Positions 7,562 to 15,552 of a stretch of 34,941 nucleotides of DNA are shown piece after piece (the first letter of the stretch is position 1; every line of letters starts with the position of its first letter). The position numbers and the translations under genes were made by a program. The stretch is taken from the NCBI GenBank assembly GCA_035566895.1, contig DATMQA010000071.1:1-34941 (forward strand). Direction: 5' to 3'. This DNA comes from DATMQA01 sp035566895. GTDB taxonomy: Bacteria > Verrucomicrobiota > Verrucomicrobiia > Limisphaerales > UBA8199. Below the pieces are notes generated by a model, which was not told the origin of the DNA, made no database searches, and was given only the letters and a program-made list of their open reading frames with translations.

Positions 7562-9229
7562 TTACGGCTGCAAAGCAAGCCTGGAGGCTTGTGATGGGTA
7601 GCTGGAGTGGCTGGACAATGGCCCTGACCACCCCTCCACGAATTTCAACGGCAAGTCCTCGAATGGGCTCACCGGCCCGTACGATTCGACTCGTACATTT
7701 TCCAGATGGCGGGCGGAAGCCCTCAGGAATTCGGCCACTTTAATGGACCAGGTGATCGAAATAACGTTCTCGGGCGAGCGCCCCTCCAAGGATTCCGGAG
7801 CGGCGGGGAAATTGCCGACAATCCAAAGCCGATGACCGCGCACTAAGGTTGTGCGGATACCGTCGAAGAGAGGCCGCAGCGGCTGGACAGTGTCCGGCGA
7901 GTTCATTTGTGCCTGGACCAAGTCATACCGATGGAAACGATGAAAGTTGAGCGGGGGTAGCGTCATCCATGGAGTCGGGCCACGGTAATAGCGTTCGAAC
8001 GAGATTCCGTTGTGCCAGGGATACACAAAAATCAAATCGTCTGGAGCGGCAAGTTGGCCGAGCCTCACCGCAACAAGGTCCACATTGGTTTGTCTCACCT
8101 GCACCTGGCTCCACGTCAACGGCAGAGAAGAAGCAGCAAGCGCAATGACCAAAACCAGCCGCGATGGCCTCACCCAACGGGCCTGCCGCAGAGTGTCAAA
8201 GATAAGGTCCAACAGAACAGCGGCCAACCCCATCACTGCGATGTAGTACCATGGGCGGGTGGGGTAGCTGAGGAGTTTAAGGAAACAAAAACAGCCGCCG
8301 ACGGCGAGCAGCAGCGCGGTTCCCGCGAAGAGGAGGAGGTCACTCTCCCGGTCGTCAGGCGGCACAGCCGGGGAACGGACCTGCCTCGGCTTGAACCGGG
8401 AACGCAGTTCGACGGCAAGGCCTGAAAAAAAGAGCAGCGTCCAGAACCAGGCGTTTGATAAGCCAGATGCCGCTAGAGTTTGGTGGAACTCCAGCCAAAT
8501 TTCCCGCAGGGCCACGGGCTTGCGCACCAGCACGTCCCAACCGCGGGCGCTTCGTAGCAATGCCCAGTAGGGCAGCAAGGAGATTGCCGCAGCCACGCCG
8601 ATAAGCAGCACCACGGCTGTCAGCCGCCACGCCCCACGCCGCCAGGCCACGGCAACGCCGCCCAGGCAAATCGCCAAGACCAGAGGTGGGTTGTGCAGCA
8701 AACATTGCACGCTAGCCACCGCCCCGAGCGCCGCGCTCGCAATTCGCCAACTGGTCGGCCGCTCCACTACACGCCACACCAGGCCGGCCGTCAAAACCAT
8801 GAAGAAGGTGCCCAAGCCATACCCACGAACGGAGTCACCGTAAACCAAGAAGGCGCTGTTGAAGCCCAGCAACGCCAGCGAGAGCAAGGGCGGGCTGCGC
8901 CGAACCGTCCAGGTGGTCCACCACAGAGCGGCGAGAATCGAAAGACCCACCAACATACCAAACGCGCGGAAACCCCAATCACTGTTGCCGGAAGCCCACG
9001 CCACGGTGCGAATCGCCGCCGGGACCAAAAGTGGGAAGGCCTCGTGTGGAAAATGCCGAACGACCTCCCGGACTGGCGACAACGTCGCCAGTCCGACGGC
9101 CGCCGCCTCGTCGCGCCACAATGCGCCGGCCTTCACGAACCGCACCGCATGCAAACACACGATTACCGCAGTAAGAACGAGCCCCACCAGGATCTCCAGT
9201 CTGCGGCTCGGGCGGGGCGCTGTGGTCAT
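7562..9229 (-). CDS. GT-C-type membrane glycosyltransferase (PMT/ArnT-like), paralogue A
   Basis: A 555-residue polytopic membrane protein. A positively charged N-terminus (MTTAPRPSRRLEI) leads into the first helix, then the loop AGALWRDEAAAVGL, whose Asp-Glu pair matches the catalytic loop of GT-C transferases that use polyprenyl-phosphate sugars (GT39/GT83-like). About ten hydrophobic segments follow. The soluble tail contains PWHNGISFERYYRGPTPW, MTLPPLNFHRFHRYDL and LWIVGNFP. The same blocks occur in the divergent gene at 9447-11180, so the two are paralogues. The likely role is transfer of a sugar to a glycan, lipid or protein on the periplasmic face; donor and acceptor are unknown. A truncated gmd follows 21 nt downstream. 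Confidence 0.75.
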   Translation of the reverse strand: MTTAPRPSRRLEILVGLVLTAVIVCLHAVRFVKAGALWRDEAAAVGLATLSPVREVVRHFPHEAFPLLVPAAIRTVAWASGNSDWGFRAFGMLVGLSILAALWWTTWTVRRSPPLLSLALLGFNSAFLVYGDSVRGYGLGTFFMVLTAGLVWRVVERPTSWRIASAALGAVASVQCLLHNPPLVLAICLGGVAVAWRRGAWRLTAVVLLIGVAAAISLLPYWALLRSARGWDVLVRKPVALREIWLEFHQTLAASGLSNAWFWTLLFFSGLAVELRSRFKPRQVRSPAVPPDDRESDLLLFAGTALLLAVGGCFCFLKLLSYPTRPWYYIAVMGLAAVLLDLIFDTLRQARWVRPSRLVLVIALAASSLPLTWSQVQVRQTNVDLVAVRLGQLAAPDDLIFVYPWHNGISFERYYRGPTPWMTLPPLNFHRFHRYDLVQAQMNSPDTVQPLRPLFDGIRTTLVRGHRLWIVGNFPAAPESLEGRSPENVISITWSIKVAEFLRASARHLENVRVESYGPVSPFEDLPLKFVEGWSGPLSSHSSYPSQASRLALQP

Positions 9230-9407
9230 GGTCGGTTCGGAAAAGGGTCAGCGAGTCCCCGGTCCAAGGCAAGTCCTGAAAATGCTACCTGCTGGGCCGA
9301 ATCCGAACGGCTGGTTCCCGACGGTCGCTTACACCGCGAGAGAATTGCGTGCGGAGTGCGGGTACAGTCAGCGGTTGTCTTAACGAGTGGATTCCCGCGC
9401 GCCTAAC

Positions 9408-9435
9408 TTGACGGGGTTTTGCCACTCTGTATGCT
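9408..9435 (+). promoter_or_regulatory. Candidate sigma70-type promoter for GT-C paralogue B
   Basis: TTGACG (9408-9413, five of six consensus bases) and TATGCT (9430-9435, four of six) are separated by 16 nt. The ATG chosen for the downstream gene is at 9447, only 11 nt after the -10, which predicts a 5' leader of about 5 nt or none. The 217-nt divergent gap shows no comparably good promoter for the minus-strand paralogue. Confidence 0.45.
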
Positions 9436-9446
9436 CGCACCCATCA

Positions 9447-11180
9447 ATGGGCGTGCAGACTGCTCTTCAACCCAATCCCCAAACCAAGTTTCCGGGGCGG
9501 ACACTGGCGTTTTGGGCCGAACCGGGAGCGACCCTGGCCGCCACGGGCCTGGTGGCTGGTGTGCTGGCGTTGAAGGCTCTCAACGCGGGTCCGTTGTGGC
9601 GTGACGAAACCAACAGCATCAACGTGGCTCAAATGCCTTCGCTGAGTGAATTTTGGGACAGCATGCGTTGCGAATCGTTTCCAGCGCTCTGGCTACTGCT
9701 GCTGCGGGGTTGGAGCGCTTTGGGGCTGGCAGAAAGCGATTCCGGGATCCGTGTTTTGGGGTTGGTGGTGGGACTGCTCTTTCTAGGTTGCCTCTGGCTT
9801 TATTCCCGGTGGATCCACGGGCGCGCGCCAATCCTGAGCGTGGCCCTGCTCGGAAGTTTGCCGGCGTTCGTCAACATCGCAGGGGCCAATCGCGCCTATG
9901 GGCTGGCAATGTGCCTCCTCGTGCTGAACTTCGGCATGCTCTGGCGGTACTTGGAGTCGCCAACCCGTTCGCGGGCGGTGCTGGCGGCCCTGGCCAGCCT
10001 GCTCTTCGTGCACACTGTGTATTACGACGAGATTTTTCTTTGCGCGATGCTGGCGGGAGCGTGCGGGGTAGTGCTCCGGCGGCGCCAATGGAGGACGCTG
10101 GGGACGTTGGTGGGAATTGGCCTTGCCGCCGGGTCATCGACGATGATCTACTGGCCGAACCTGCGCCGCGCGGCTCACTACGTGCCTATGATCCAGGTGC
10201 CGTTTACCTTGCCCGACCTTTGGAAGAAGCTCAGCCAGGCCGTGGCAGCCCAAAGCAGCGCTCATTCTCCCGGGCCCTCGGCTTCAGGCATCTGGATCTG
10301 GATGATACTTTTGCTAGCAGGAACAGCGGCGGCCGTTTTGGTTCAGTTTGGGCCCGGACGATCTGCAACCGAGCGGACGACCAGCCTGGGCGGCGACACG
10401 GGTGACGCGGCTCGTGCGGACCTAGCCCTGTTCAGCGGTGTCAGCATGCTAGGCGGAGTCACTGGGTACTTCTTCTTCCTGCTCAAGCTCCATTACCCGA
10501 CCGAGCCGTGGTATTATCTTGGCTTGCTCACTTTATTGGCGATTTCGCTGGATGGGGTGCTGGGTGCGGCCTGGCCGGTGTGGCGGCCGTGCGGCATGCT
10601 GCGCACCGGGTTCCTGGTCTTGATGATTGGGAGCACATCGGGCGCGGTTTGGGAGGAAGCACACACGCGGCAGAGCAACGTGGACCTGGTTGCCGCCGCG
10701 CTGCAAAAGAACGCGCAGGAAGGAGACCTTATCGTGGTGCAAGGAGCCTGGGAGGGGATCACGTTTGACCGCTATTACCGGGGGCGAACCCGCTGGGTGA
10801 CACTGCCTCCGATCAACTCGCACAAGGTGCATCGTAACGACCTGGTATGGGAAAAATTGAACCAGCCTGAACCGATCGCGCCGGTGCTGACCGAACTCAG
10901 CGACACGTTGCGAGGCGGGAAGCGCGTCTGGGTCGTAGGTCAAGTCGGGGATGCCAACCGAAACCGCACGCCATCCCCGCTCCCACCACCTCCCAATCTG
11001 CCGACCAAATGGTATCTTGGGCCTTACTCACAGTACTGGTGCGCGCAGGTGATCTCACAACTTGTCGTGTCGGCGGGGCCAGCGCAATTCGTGCCGGTAC
11101 CGGTCGAGCGGCCCGTGAACTTTCAGGAGAATCTTCCGCTCCTGCGATTTCCCGGATATCAGCCCGCCGACAGGCCTTAG
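9447..11180 (+). CDS. GT-C-type membrane glycosyltransferase (PMT/ArnT-like), paralogue B
   Basis: A 577-residue polytopic membrane protein homologous to the divergent gene at 7562-9229. The first extracytoplasmic loop is NAGPLWRDETNSINVAQ, with the Asp-Glu pair typical of GT-C catalytic loops. The tail repeats the paralogue's blocks: GAWEGITFDRYYRGRTRW, VTLPPINSHKVHRNDLVW and KRVWVVGQVG. It presumably moves a lipid-linked sugar onto an acceptor outside the inner membrane. The frame is open from a GTG at 9387, but ATG 9447 sits directly behind a promoter-like sequence and begins a plausible cytoplasmic N-terminus (MGVQTALQPNPQTK). Its stop overlaps the stop of the converging methyltransferase gene by two bases, so the two transcripts would be antisense at their ends. 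Confidence 0.75.
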   Translation: MGVQTALQPNPQTKFPGRTLAFWAEPGATLAATGLVAGVLALKALNAGPLWRDETNSINVAQMPSLSEFWDSMRCESFPALWLLLLRGWSALGLAESDSGIRVLGLVVGLLFLGCLWLYSRWIHGRAPILSVALLGSLPAFVNIAGANRAYGLAMCLLVLNFGMLWRYLESPTRSRAVLAALASLLFVHTVYYDEIFLCAMLAGACGVVLRRRQWRTLGTLVGIGLAAGSSTMIYWPNLRRAAHYVPMIQVPFTLPDLWKKLSQAVAAQSSAHSPGPSASGIWIWMILLLAGTAAAVLVQFGPGRSATERTTSLGGDTGDAARADLALFSGVSMLGGVTGYFFFLLKLHYPTEPWYYLGLLTLLAISLDGVLGAAWPVWRPCGMLRTGFLVLMIGSTSGAVWEEAHTRQSNVDLVAAALQKNAQEGDLIVVQGAWEGITFDRYYRGRTRWVTLPPINSHKVHRNDLVWEKLNQPEPIAPVLTELSDTLRGGKRVWVVGQVGDANRNRTPSPLPPPPNLPTKWYLGPYSQYWCAQVISQLVVSAGPAQFVPVPVERPVNFQENLPLLRFPGYQPADRP

Positions 11181-11794
11181 TCCGAGCAACGCATAATCAG
11201 GTGAGTATAGGGAATGCGAAGCAAGTCATGCCTCAGGCACGGCTCTATCCTGGGAAACAAGGCTGACGCCAGCCGCAAATACTCCGGCATGGTGCGAACG
11301 AACTTGCCGCGATCATTACTGAGCATCCAGCGGGCGATTCGGGATTGGTCCCGAACATAGCAACCGTCATAGGTAATGAGGCGGCCGCCGGGACGCAACG
11401 CCCGATGCGCAAGACCGAACAATTTCGCGGCGCGTTCATCGTCCAGGTGATGAAGCACCCCCGTAGCCATAACCAGGCTGAAGGTTCCGTGCTCGCGCTC
11501 GAGGGTGGCCAAACCAACGTCGTTGCACAAGAAACGACCTTTGCTCCCAAACCGCTTTCGGGCGGAAGCGATGTATGCTGGACTGAGGTCCAGGCCCGTG
11601 TAGTCCACCTGCGGCAGGTACTCCAGGATGTCCGCCGGGCCACAGCCGATATCCAGGACCTTGTCACCGGAGACGGGTTTCACGTAATCAGACAAATAAC
11701 GTCGCCAAGCGCTTTCACCCCCCACGATTCTGGTGAACAGCTTATAGCCGGCCGGGCAACCCAGCACGCGCGAAAGTTGGTGGATAAAGTTCAT
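11177..11794 (-). CDS. Class I SAM-dependent methyltransferase
   Basis: A 205-residue protein whose Rossmann motif I is KVLDIGCGPADILEYL. The acidic end of beta2 follows (YTGLDLSPAYI), then FSLVMATGVLHHLDD (motif IV region) and RALRPGGRLITYD (post-motif), the signature order of the UbiE/Methyltransf_11 group. It is the last gene of the operon and starts with an ATGA overlap with the aminotransferase gene (ATG 11794-11792, TGA 11793-11791), so translational coupling is likely. By context it may methylate the sugar or the finished glycan, but the substrate cannot be read from the sequence. Confidence 0.85.
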   Translation of the reverse strand: MNFIHQLSRVLGCPAGYKLFTRIVGGESAWRRYLSDYVKPVSGDKVLDIGCGPADILEYLPQVDYTGLDLSPAYIASARKRFGSKGRFLCNDVGLATLEREHGTFSLVMATGVLHHLDDERAAKLFGLAHRALRPGGRLITYDGCYVRDQSRIARWMLSNDRGKFVRTMPEYLRLASALFPRIEPCLRHDLLRIPYTHLIMRCSD

Positions 11795-12975
11795 GCCACC
11801 GCGCCCACGAAAGGCGCAAGGACGGTAGATCGCACGCCCGGGAACTCCAGAACCGCCTCAATCACCTGGTCCTGCTGGGCCTGGGTGAGGCTATTGTAAA
11901 AAGGCAAGCGCACCAGGCGATCGCTCTTCTCCGCCGCTACCGGGCAAGCATCGGCCCGCGCCCCCATGCGCTGGCCCATCAGGGAAAGGTGCAGCGGCAA
12001 GTAGTGGAAAACGCTCAGGATGCCTCGCGACTTCAAAAACGCGATGAGGGCCTGCCGTTTTTCCAATGACGGCAGGAGCAAGTAGTACATGTGGTAGGCT
12101 TGTTCGCAATAGGGAGGCACGACGGAGCACCCAATTCCCCGTTCGCCCGCCCAGCCTCGCAAGTGGCTGTCGTAACAATCCCAAATCCGCCGCCGCTGGG
12201 TCTGGATGTTCTGCCAAACTTCCAATTGGGCATAAAGGAATGCCGCCAGAACGTCGCTCATCACGTAGCTGGAGCCGATATCCACCCAGGAATATTTGTC
12301 CACTTGTCCCCGGAAAAACCGGCTACGGTCCGTTCCCTTTTCGCGGATGATCTCCGCTCGCTCGACATAGCCGGAGTCGTTGACCAGCAACGCCCCGCCT
12401 TCTCCGCAGGTAATATTCTTAGTCTCGTGGAAACTTTGGGTAGCCAGGCAGCCAAAGGTCCCCAGCCAGCGGCCCCGGTATTTACCGAACAGGCCGTGGG
12501 CGTTGTCTTCCACGACCGGGATACCGTAGCTGGCGGCGAGGTCCAGGATTGCGTCCATCTCGCAGCCGACACCCGCATAATGCATCACCGCGATGGCCTT
12601 GGTCCGGGGCGAGATGAGGGCTTCCAACCGCGTTTCGTCCAGGTTCAACGTGTCGGGCCTGATATCGGCGAAAACGATCCGCGCTCCCCGCAGGGCGAAG
12701 GCATTGGCGGTGGAAACAAAGGTGAACGAAGGGACAATGACTTCGTCCCCCGGTTGGATGCCGAGAAGCAACGCGCACATCTCCAGAGCGTGAGTGCAGG
12801 AGGAAGTCACGAGCGCCTTCTTTACCCCCAGCACCTGCTCGAGCAGTTCATGGCACTTTTTAGAATAAGTCTGGTCTCCGGCGATCTGGCCAATCGTCAT
12901 CGTCCGGAAAATATGTTCCAATTCCCGGCCCACAAGGGACGACTGGTTAAAGGGGATTGAGAAGTTCTGGAACAT
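11791..12975 (-). CDS. rffA: WecE/RffA-like dTDP-4-amino-4,6-dideoxygalactose transaminase (DegT family)
   Basis: This PLP enzyme aminates a 4-keto-6-deoxy nucleotide sugar; in enterobacteria WecE makes dTDP-Fuc4N from dTDP-4-keto-6-deoxyglucose. The 394-residue protein follows E. coli WecE closely in several blocks: GDEVIVPSFTFVSTANAF, ALRGARIVFADIRPDTLN, HYAGVGCEMD, FHETKNITCGEGGALL (the Lys binds PLP), REKGTDRSRFFRGQVDKYSW, DIGSSYVMSD, and SVFHYLPLHLS. These shared blocks point to WecE rather than ArnB or other DegT members, though exact sugar specificity is inferred. It lies 4 nt behind the formyltransferase gene and overlaps the methyltransferase gene by 4 nt. No rmlA or rmlB is in the window, so the precursor must come from elsewhere. 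Confidence 0.88.
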   Translation of the reverse strand: MFQNFSIPFNQSSLVGRELEHIFRTMTIGQIAGDQTYSKKCHELLEQVLGVKKALVTSSCTHALEMCALLLGIQPGDEVIVPSFTFVSTANAFALRGARIVFADIRPDTLNLDETRLEALISPRTKAIAVMHYAGVGCEMDAILDLAASYGIPVVEDNAHGLFGKYRGRWLGTFGCLATQSFHETKNITCGEGGALLVNDSGYVERAEIIREKGTDRSRFFRGQVDKYSWVDIGSSYVMSDVLAAFLYAQLEVWQNIQTQRRRIWDCYDSHLRGWAGERGIGCSVVPPYCEQAYHMYYLLLPSLEKRQALIAFLKSRGILSVFHYLPLHLSLMGQRMGARADACPVAAEKSDRLVRLPFYNSLTQAQQDQVIEAVLEFPGVRSTVLAPFVGAVA

Positions 12976-12979
12976 GATG

Positions 12980-13909
12980 TCAGCGACCTAGAGTGAGGGA
13001 AAGGCCGTTTAGAGCCTCGGCCGCACAAACGGGAGGGCCCCCTTCCAATTGAACGTCGGTAACCAGGATTGTTCCGTCCGCGGTCAACACTACCGCACCT
13101 GTCTTCGGACGTACTTCCACCACGCGACCCGGCACGCGCCCGATATAGTTGCGTTGTGAGGGAAGCATCTCTGCTTTCCAAATCGTAAGCTTCTTGCCCT
13201 GGAGCCAAGTATAGGCCCCAGCATAAGGCACCCCAACGGCCCGGACCAGATCGAAGATGTTTTTTGTCGGCGCGTGCCAGTCTATCTGATTATCGGATGG
13301 AAGGCGGCGGCAGGTATAGGTGGATCGAGAATGGTCTTGTTTCCGGCGAGGCGCGGAGCCGGCAATCAAGGCGGGCAGATTTCGCTCCAACAGGCGCAAA
13401 TAAGTTGCGGTTACGCGATCGACCATGCTGGCAATCGTCTCGTCGCTCGCAATTTCCACCCGCTCCTGATCGACGATGTCTCCGGTGTCGATTCCATCCG
13501 CGATCTCGAAGAGCGTAACTCCAGTGTGGTCTTCCCCGTTAATAATCGACCAAACCGTCGGCGAAAAGCCCCGGTAGGCCGGGAGCAGCGAATCATGAAA
13601 GACGAACGCGCCGAGGCGTGGCTTTTTGTAAACCTCCATTGGGATCAAGAACCGCCAACTGACTACCAACATAAGGTCCACAGTTGCATCTTCCCAAAAC
13701 GGCTTCAAGCTAGCAGCCGTGAGCTGGCGGGTCTCGAAAAAGGACCCTTTCCGGGCGAGAGTGCATTCTCGGATTTGTTCAAAGAAGAGTGGTTCTCCGG
13801 GCTCTTCTCGGAAACTAAAGACGGCCAGATCCCAGTCCGGCACCAGATCGGTCAGCTTCTTCAATACGGCCAGCCCACGGCGAGTTGCACAAAGCAGCGC
13901 GATTCTCAT
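12980..13909 (-). CDS. ArnA-like sugar-nucleotide N-formyltransferase
   Basis: The 309-residue protein has the formyltransferase fold. The N-terminal domain carries VFHDSLLPAYRGFSPTVW and GVTLFEIADGIDTGDIV, which hold the catalytic His and Asp. The Asn usually two residues before the His (NxH) is Val here. The C-terminal part reads NQIDWHAPTKNIFDLVRAVG, PYAGAYTW and KKLTIWKAE, much like the formyltransferase half of ArnA. ArnA formylates the amino group of a UDP-4-amino sugar. Here the neighbouring WecE-like enzyme suggests a dTDP-4-amino-4,6-dideoxy sugar as substrate. The open frame begins upstream at 14305, but that part is antisense to the GT2 gene; ATG 13909 (MRIALLCATRRG) overlaps the GT2 stop by ATGA. 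It is not the housekeeping Fmt: it lacks the usual neighbour def and sits in a sugar operon. Confidence 0.82.
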   Translation of the reverse strand: MRIALLCATRRGLAVLKKLTDLVPDWDLAVFSFREEPGEPLFFEQIRECTLARKGSFFETRQLTAASLKPFWEDATVDLMLVVSWRFLIPMEVYKKPRLGAFVFHDSLLPAYRGFSPTVWSIINGEDHTGVTLFEIADGIDTGDIVDQERVEIASDETIASMVDRVTATYLRLLERNLPALIAGSAPRRKQDHSRSTYTCRRLPSDNQIDWHAPTKNIFDLVRAVGVPYAGAYTWLQGKKLTIWKAEMLPSQRNYIGRVPGRVVEVRPKTGAVVLTADGTILVTDVQLEGGPPVCAAEALNGLSLTLGR

Positions 13910-15030
13910 GATCGATCGATCGCAACCTGCCTCGGGGTTTGCTGGCCAACGACGTAGGTTGGACGCTCCATCATTCGGAAATGCATTCGGGCCAGGTACT
14001 CCCCAATAATACCCAGAGCGACGAGTTGCGCCCCGGAGAAAATGGTTATGATCGAGGCGAGGAACGAAAATCCCGGCACACTTGTCCCAAAGAGAAAAAA
14101 CCGGCCAACGACATAAAGCAGAACCAGGGCGCCGAACCCTGTGCACCCCAACCCCAGAAGGTTGGCGAACTGCAGGGGCAAGGTTGAGAACCCCGTCATC
14201 ATGTTCATTGCATGGGTGACGAGCTTGCGGAAGGTATAGTTGGAAGCGCCAGCCGCGCGGGGATCGTGCCTGACTTTGATCGCAGCAAATCGAGTGGTGG
14301 CCCACGTCAATACGACATCGATCGAAACAAACGGACTGTGGTAATTGGCGAAGGCGTCGCGGGCCTGGGCGCGAAAGGCGCGGAAGGCTGACACATGCCG
14401 CGCCGTTTCGACGCCCATCGAACTGCGGAGGGCCAGCTTGGTCAGTTCCGAACTGATATCCCTCAACAGTCCGTGCTGCTGTTGTTCGGGGAAACCATAG
14501 ACCACATCGAAGCCCTTAGCCAGCTTTGTGAGCAACTTGGGGATCTCTTCTGGCGGATGCTGCAGGTCATCATCCATCGTCACGATGACTTGGCCCAGGG
14601 CCGCGCGAATCCCGCAAAGCAGCGCATTGTGCTGTCCATAATTCCGCATCAGGTTGATGCCTCGGACCCAGGGATGGTGGGTGGAGAGGTCCTCGATAGC
14701 GAGCCAGCTCTGGTCGCGGCTGCCATCATTGATTAACAATAACTCGTATTGGTCGGTGAGATGAGCCAGTACCGGTGCTAATCGCTCAACCAAGGCTGCC
14801 AGGATCGACTGGCTGTTGTAAACCGGCACGACCACGGAAATGGAACTAAAAGTCTTCAATCCCTCGGCTATCACCGGCTGTTCGGATACTACATTGCGCT
14901 CAACACGAGGACTGGTGGTTGCCGCCTGATCGCAGAGCATCGCTCTGCCTGCGGAAATACCGGGTTCCGCAGCCAGAACCACGTTCTGCGTTGCGCTACC
15001 GCCGATTCCTGAGATGTTCGCTAAAGACAT
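13906..15030 (-). CDS. ArnC-like GT2 polyprenyl-phosphate glycosyltransferase, first gene of the operon
   Basis: This inner-membrane enzyme probably transfers a sugar from its nucleotide to undecaprenyl phosphate. The GT-A domain shows SISVVVPVYNSQ, LLINDGSRDQSW, NYGQHNALLCGI, and VTMDDDLQHPPEEIPKLL (metal-binding DxD). Then come RHDPRAAGASNYTFRKLV and two C-terminal transmembrane helices around GLGCTGFGALVLLYVVGRFF and GAQLVALGIIGEYLARMH, the layout of ArnC/GtrB/DPM1. The preferred start is ATG 15030 (MSLANISGIGG, 374 aa). A GTG at 15096 and an ATG at 14940 are alternatives, and the ~70 residues before the GT domain have no family match. Its stop overlaps the formyltransferase start (ATGA), so GT2, formyltransferase, aminotransferase and methyltransferase form one translationally coupled unit. 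Confidence 0.85.
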   Translation of the reverse strand: MSLANISGIGGSATQNVVLAAEPGISAGRAMLCDQAATTSPRVERNVVSEQPVIAEGLKTFSSISVVVPVYNSQSILAALVERLAPVLAHLTDQYELLLINDGSRDQSWLAIEDLSTHHPWVRGINLMRNYGQHNALLCGIRAALGQVIVTMDDDLQHPPEEIPKLLTKLAKGFDVVYGFPEQQQHGLLRDISSELTKLALRSSMGVETARHVSAFRAFRAQARDAFANYHSPFVSIDVVLTWATTRFAAIKVRHDPRAAGASNYTFRKLVTHAMNMMTGFSTLPLQFANLLGLGCTGFGALVLLYVVGRFFLFGTSVPGFSFLASIITIFSGAQLVALGIIGEYLARMHFRMMERPTYVVGQQTPRQVAIDRS

Positions 15031-15136
15031 AGACAAGTTCGATTCAGTCCGTGGTTTTGCACTGCGACGGCGCCAAGCACCGGCCGCACGAACCACAATC
15101 CTCGATTAGTTCTGCCGTCTCTCACAAGTAAGGTCT

Positions 15137-15163
15137 CCGGGAATGAGTGTTTTCCCGGTTTTT
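15137..15163 (+). terminator. Plus-strand intrinsic terminator-like hairpin
   Basis: A perfect 7-bp stem CCGGGAA/TTCCCGG (15137-15143 with 15152-15158) has an 8-nt loop and is followed by five T (15159-15163). The T-run is on the plus side only. No plus-strand gene precedes it for about 4 kb, so its transcript is unexplained. Confidence 0.45.
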
Positions 15164-15203
15164 ACAAGCAGGTTGTGTTCCCCATGTGGGATAAACCGAG
15201 CTT

Positions 15204-15549
15204 TGGCCGTCGAACCCGTTCGGTTTTGGCTTTCGACGGAGTTCAATTCGGAGGTTGCCGAGGCTGAAACTCGTTCGCTTTCCAGGCGCTTGGGGGCGCC
15301 GTGTCCATTTTTATTACACACGAGATACTCCGCATTGACACCCTGGTATCAGAGCACGTCTTGTGGAACATCACCTATGGCGGTGTGAGTTGGCCGGAGG
15401 CATCGACCGGTGAATCCCTTGGTCGAAATTCGGGACTTCCCCGAATTGTGAGTTCAATGAAAATGAATTAAGTAGGACCCAGCTTTAACGAGCTGTGGGC
15501 AAGAACGCGCTTTAACAAACTCGAAAGGTAGCGGGTTCTTGGCACAGCT
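15204..15549 (+). other. Hairpin-rich gap ending in a plus-strand terminator: candidate structured RNA
   Basis: No convincing protein gene is present between the GT2 gene and tRNA-Thr. The stretch instead holds several strong inverted repeats: 15207-15214/15232-15239 (CCGTCGAA/TTCGACGG, perfect), about 15288-15302 (GGCGC/GCGCC), 15429-15436 with the CCCGAATT arm ending near 15449, and a long near-perfect one, 15491-15511 pairing with 15530-15549, around an 18-nt loop (ttaacaaactcgaaaggt). A terminator hairpin follows 3 nt later. Together these suggest a plus-strand noncoding RNA or leader, but it does not match 6S, RNase P, SRP or tmRNA landmarks that I know. The strand is taken from the terminator. 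Confidence 0.4.
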
Positions 15550-15552
15550 TCC

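Noticed and set aside
12980..14305. Long version (441 aa) of the formyltransferase
   Set aside because: The extra 132 N-terminal residues are the out-of-frame opposite reading of the GT2 gene; the domain and the ATGA overlap begin at 13909.
15143..15388. 81-codon plus-strand frame in the hairpin-rich gap
   Set aside because: Starts inside a terminator loop, no ribosome site and no recognisable domain; the hairpins explain the region better.
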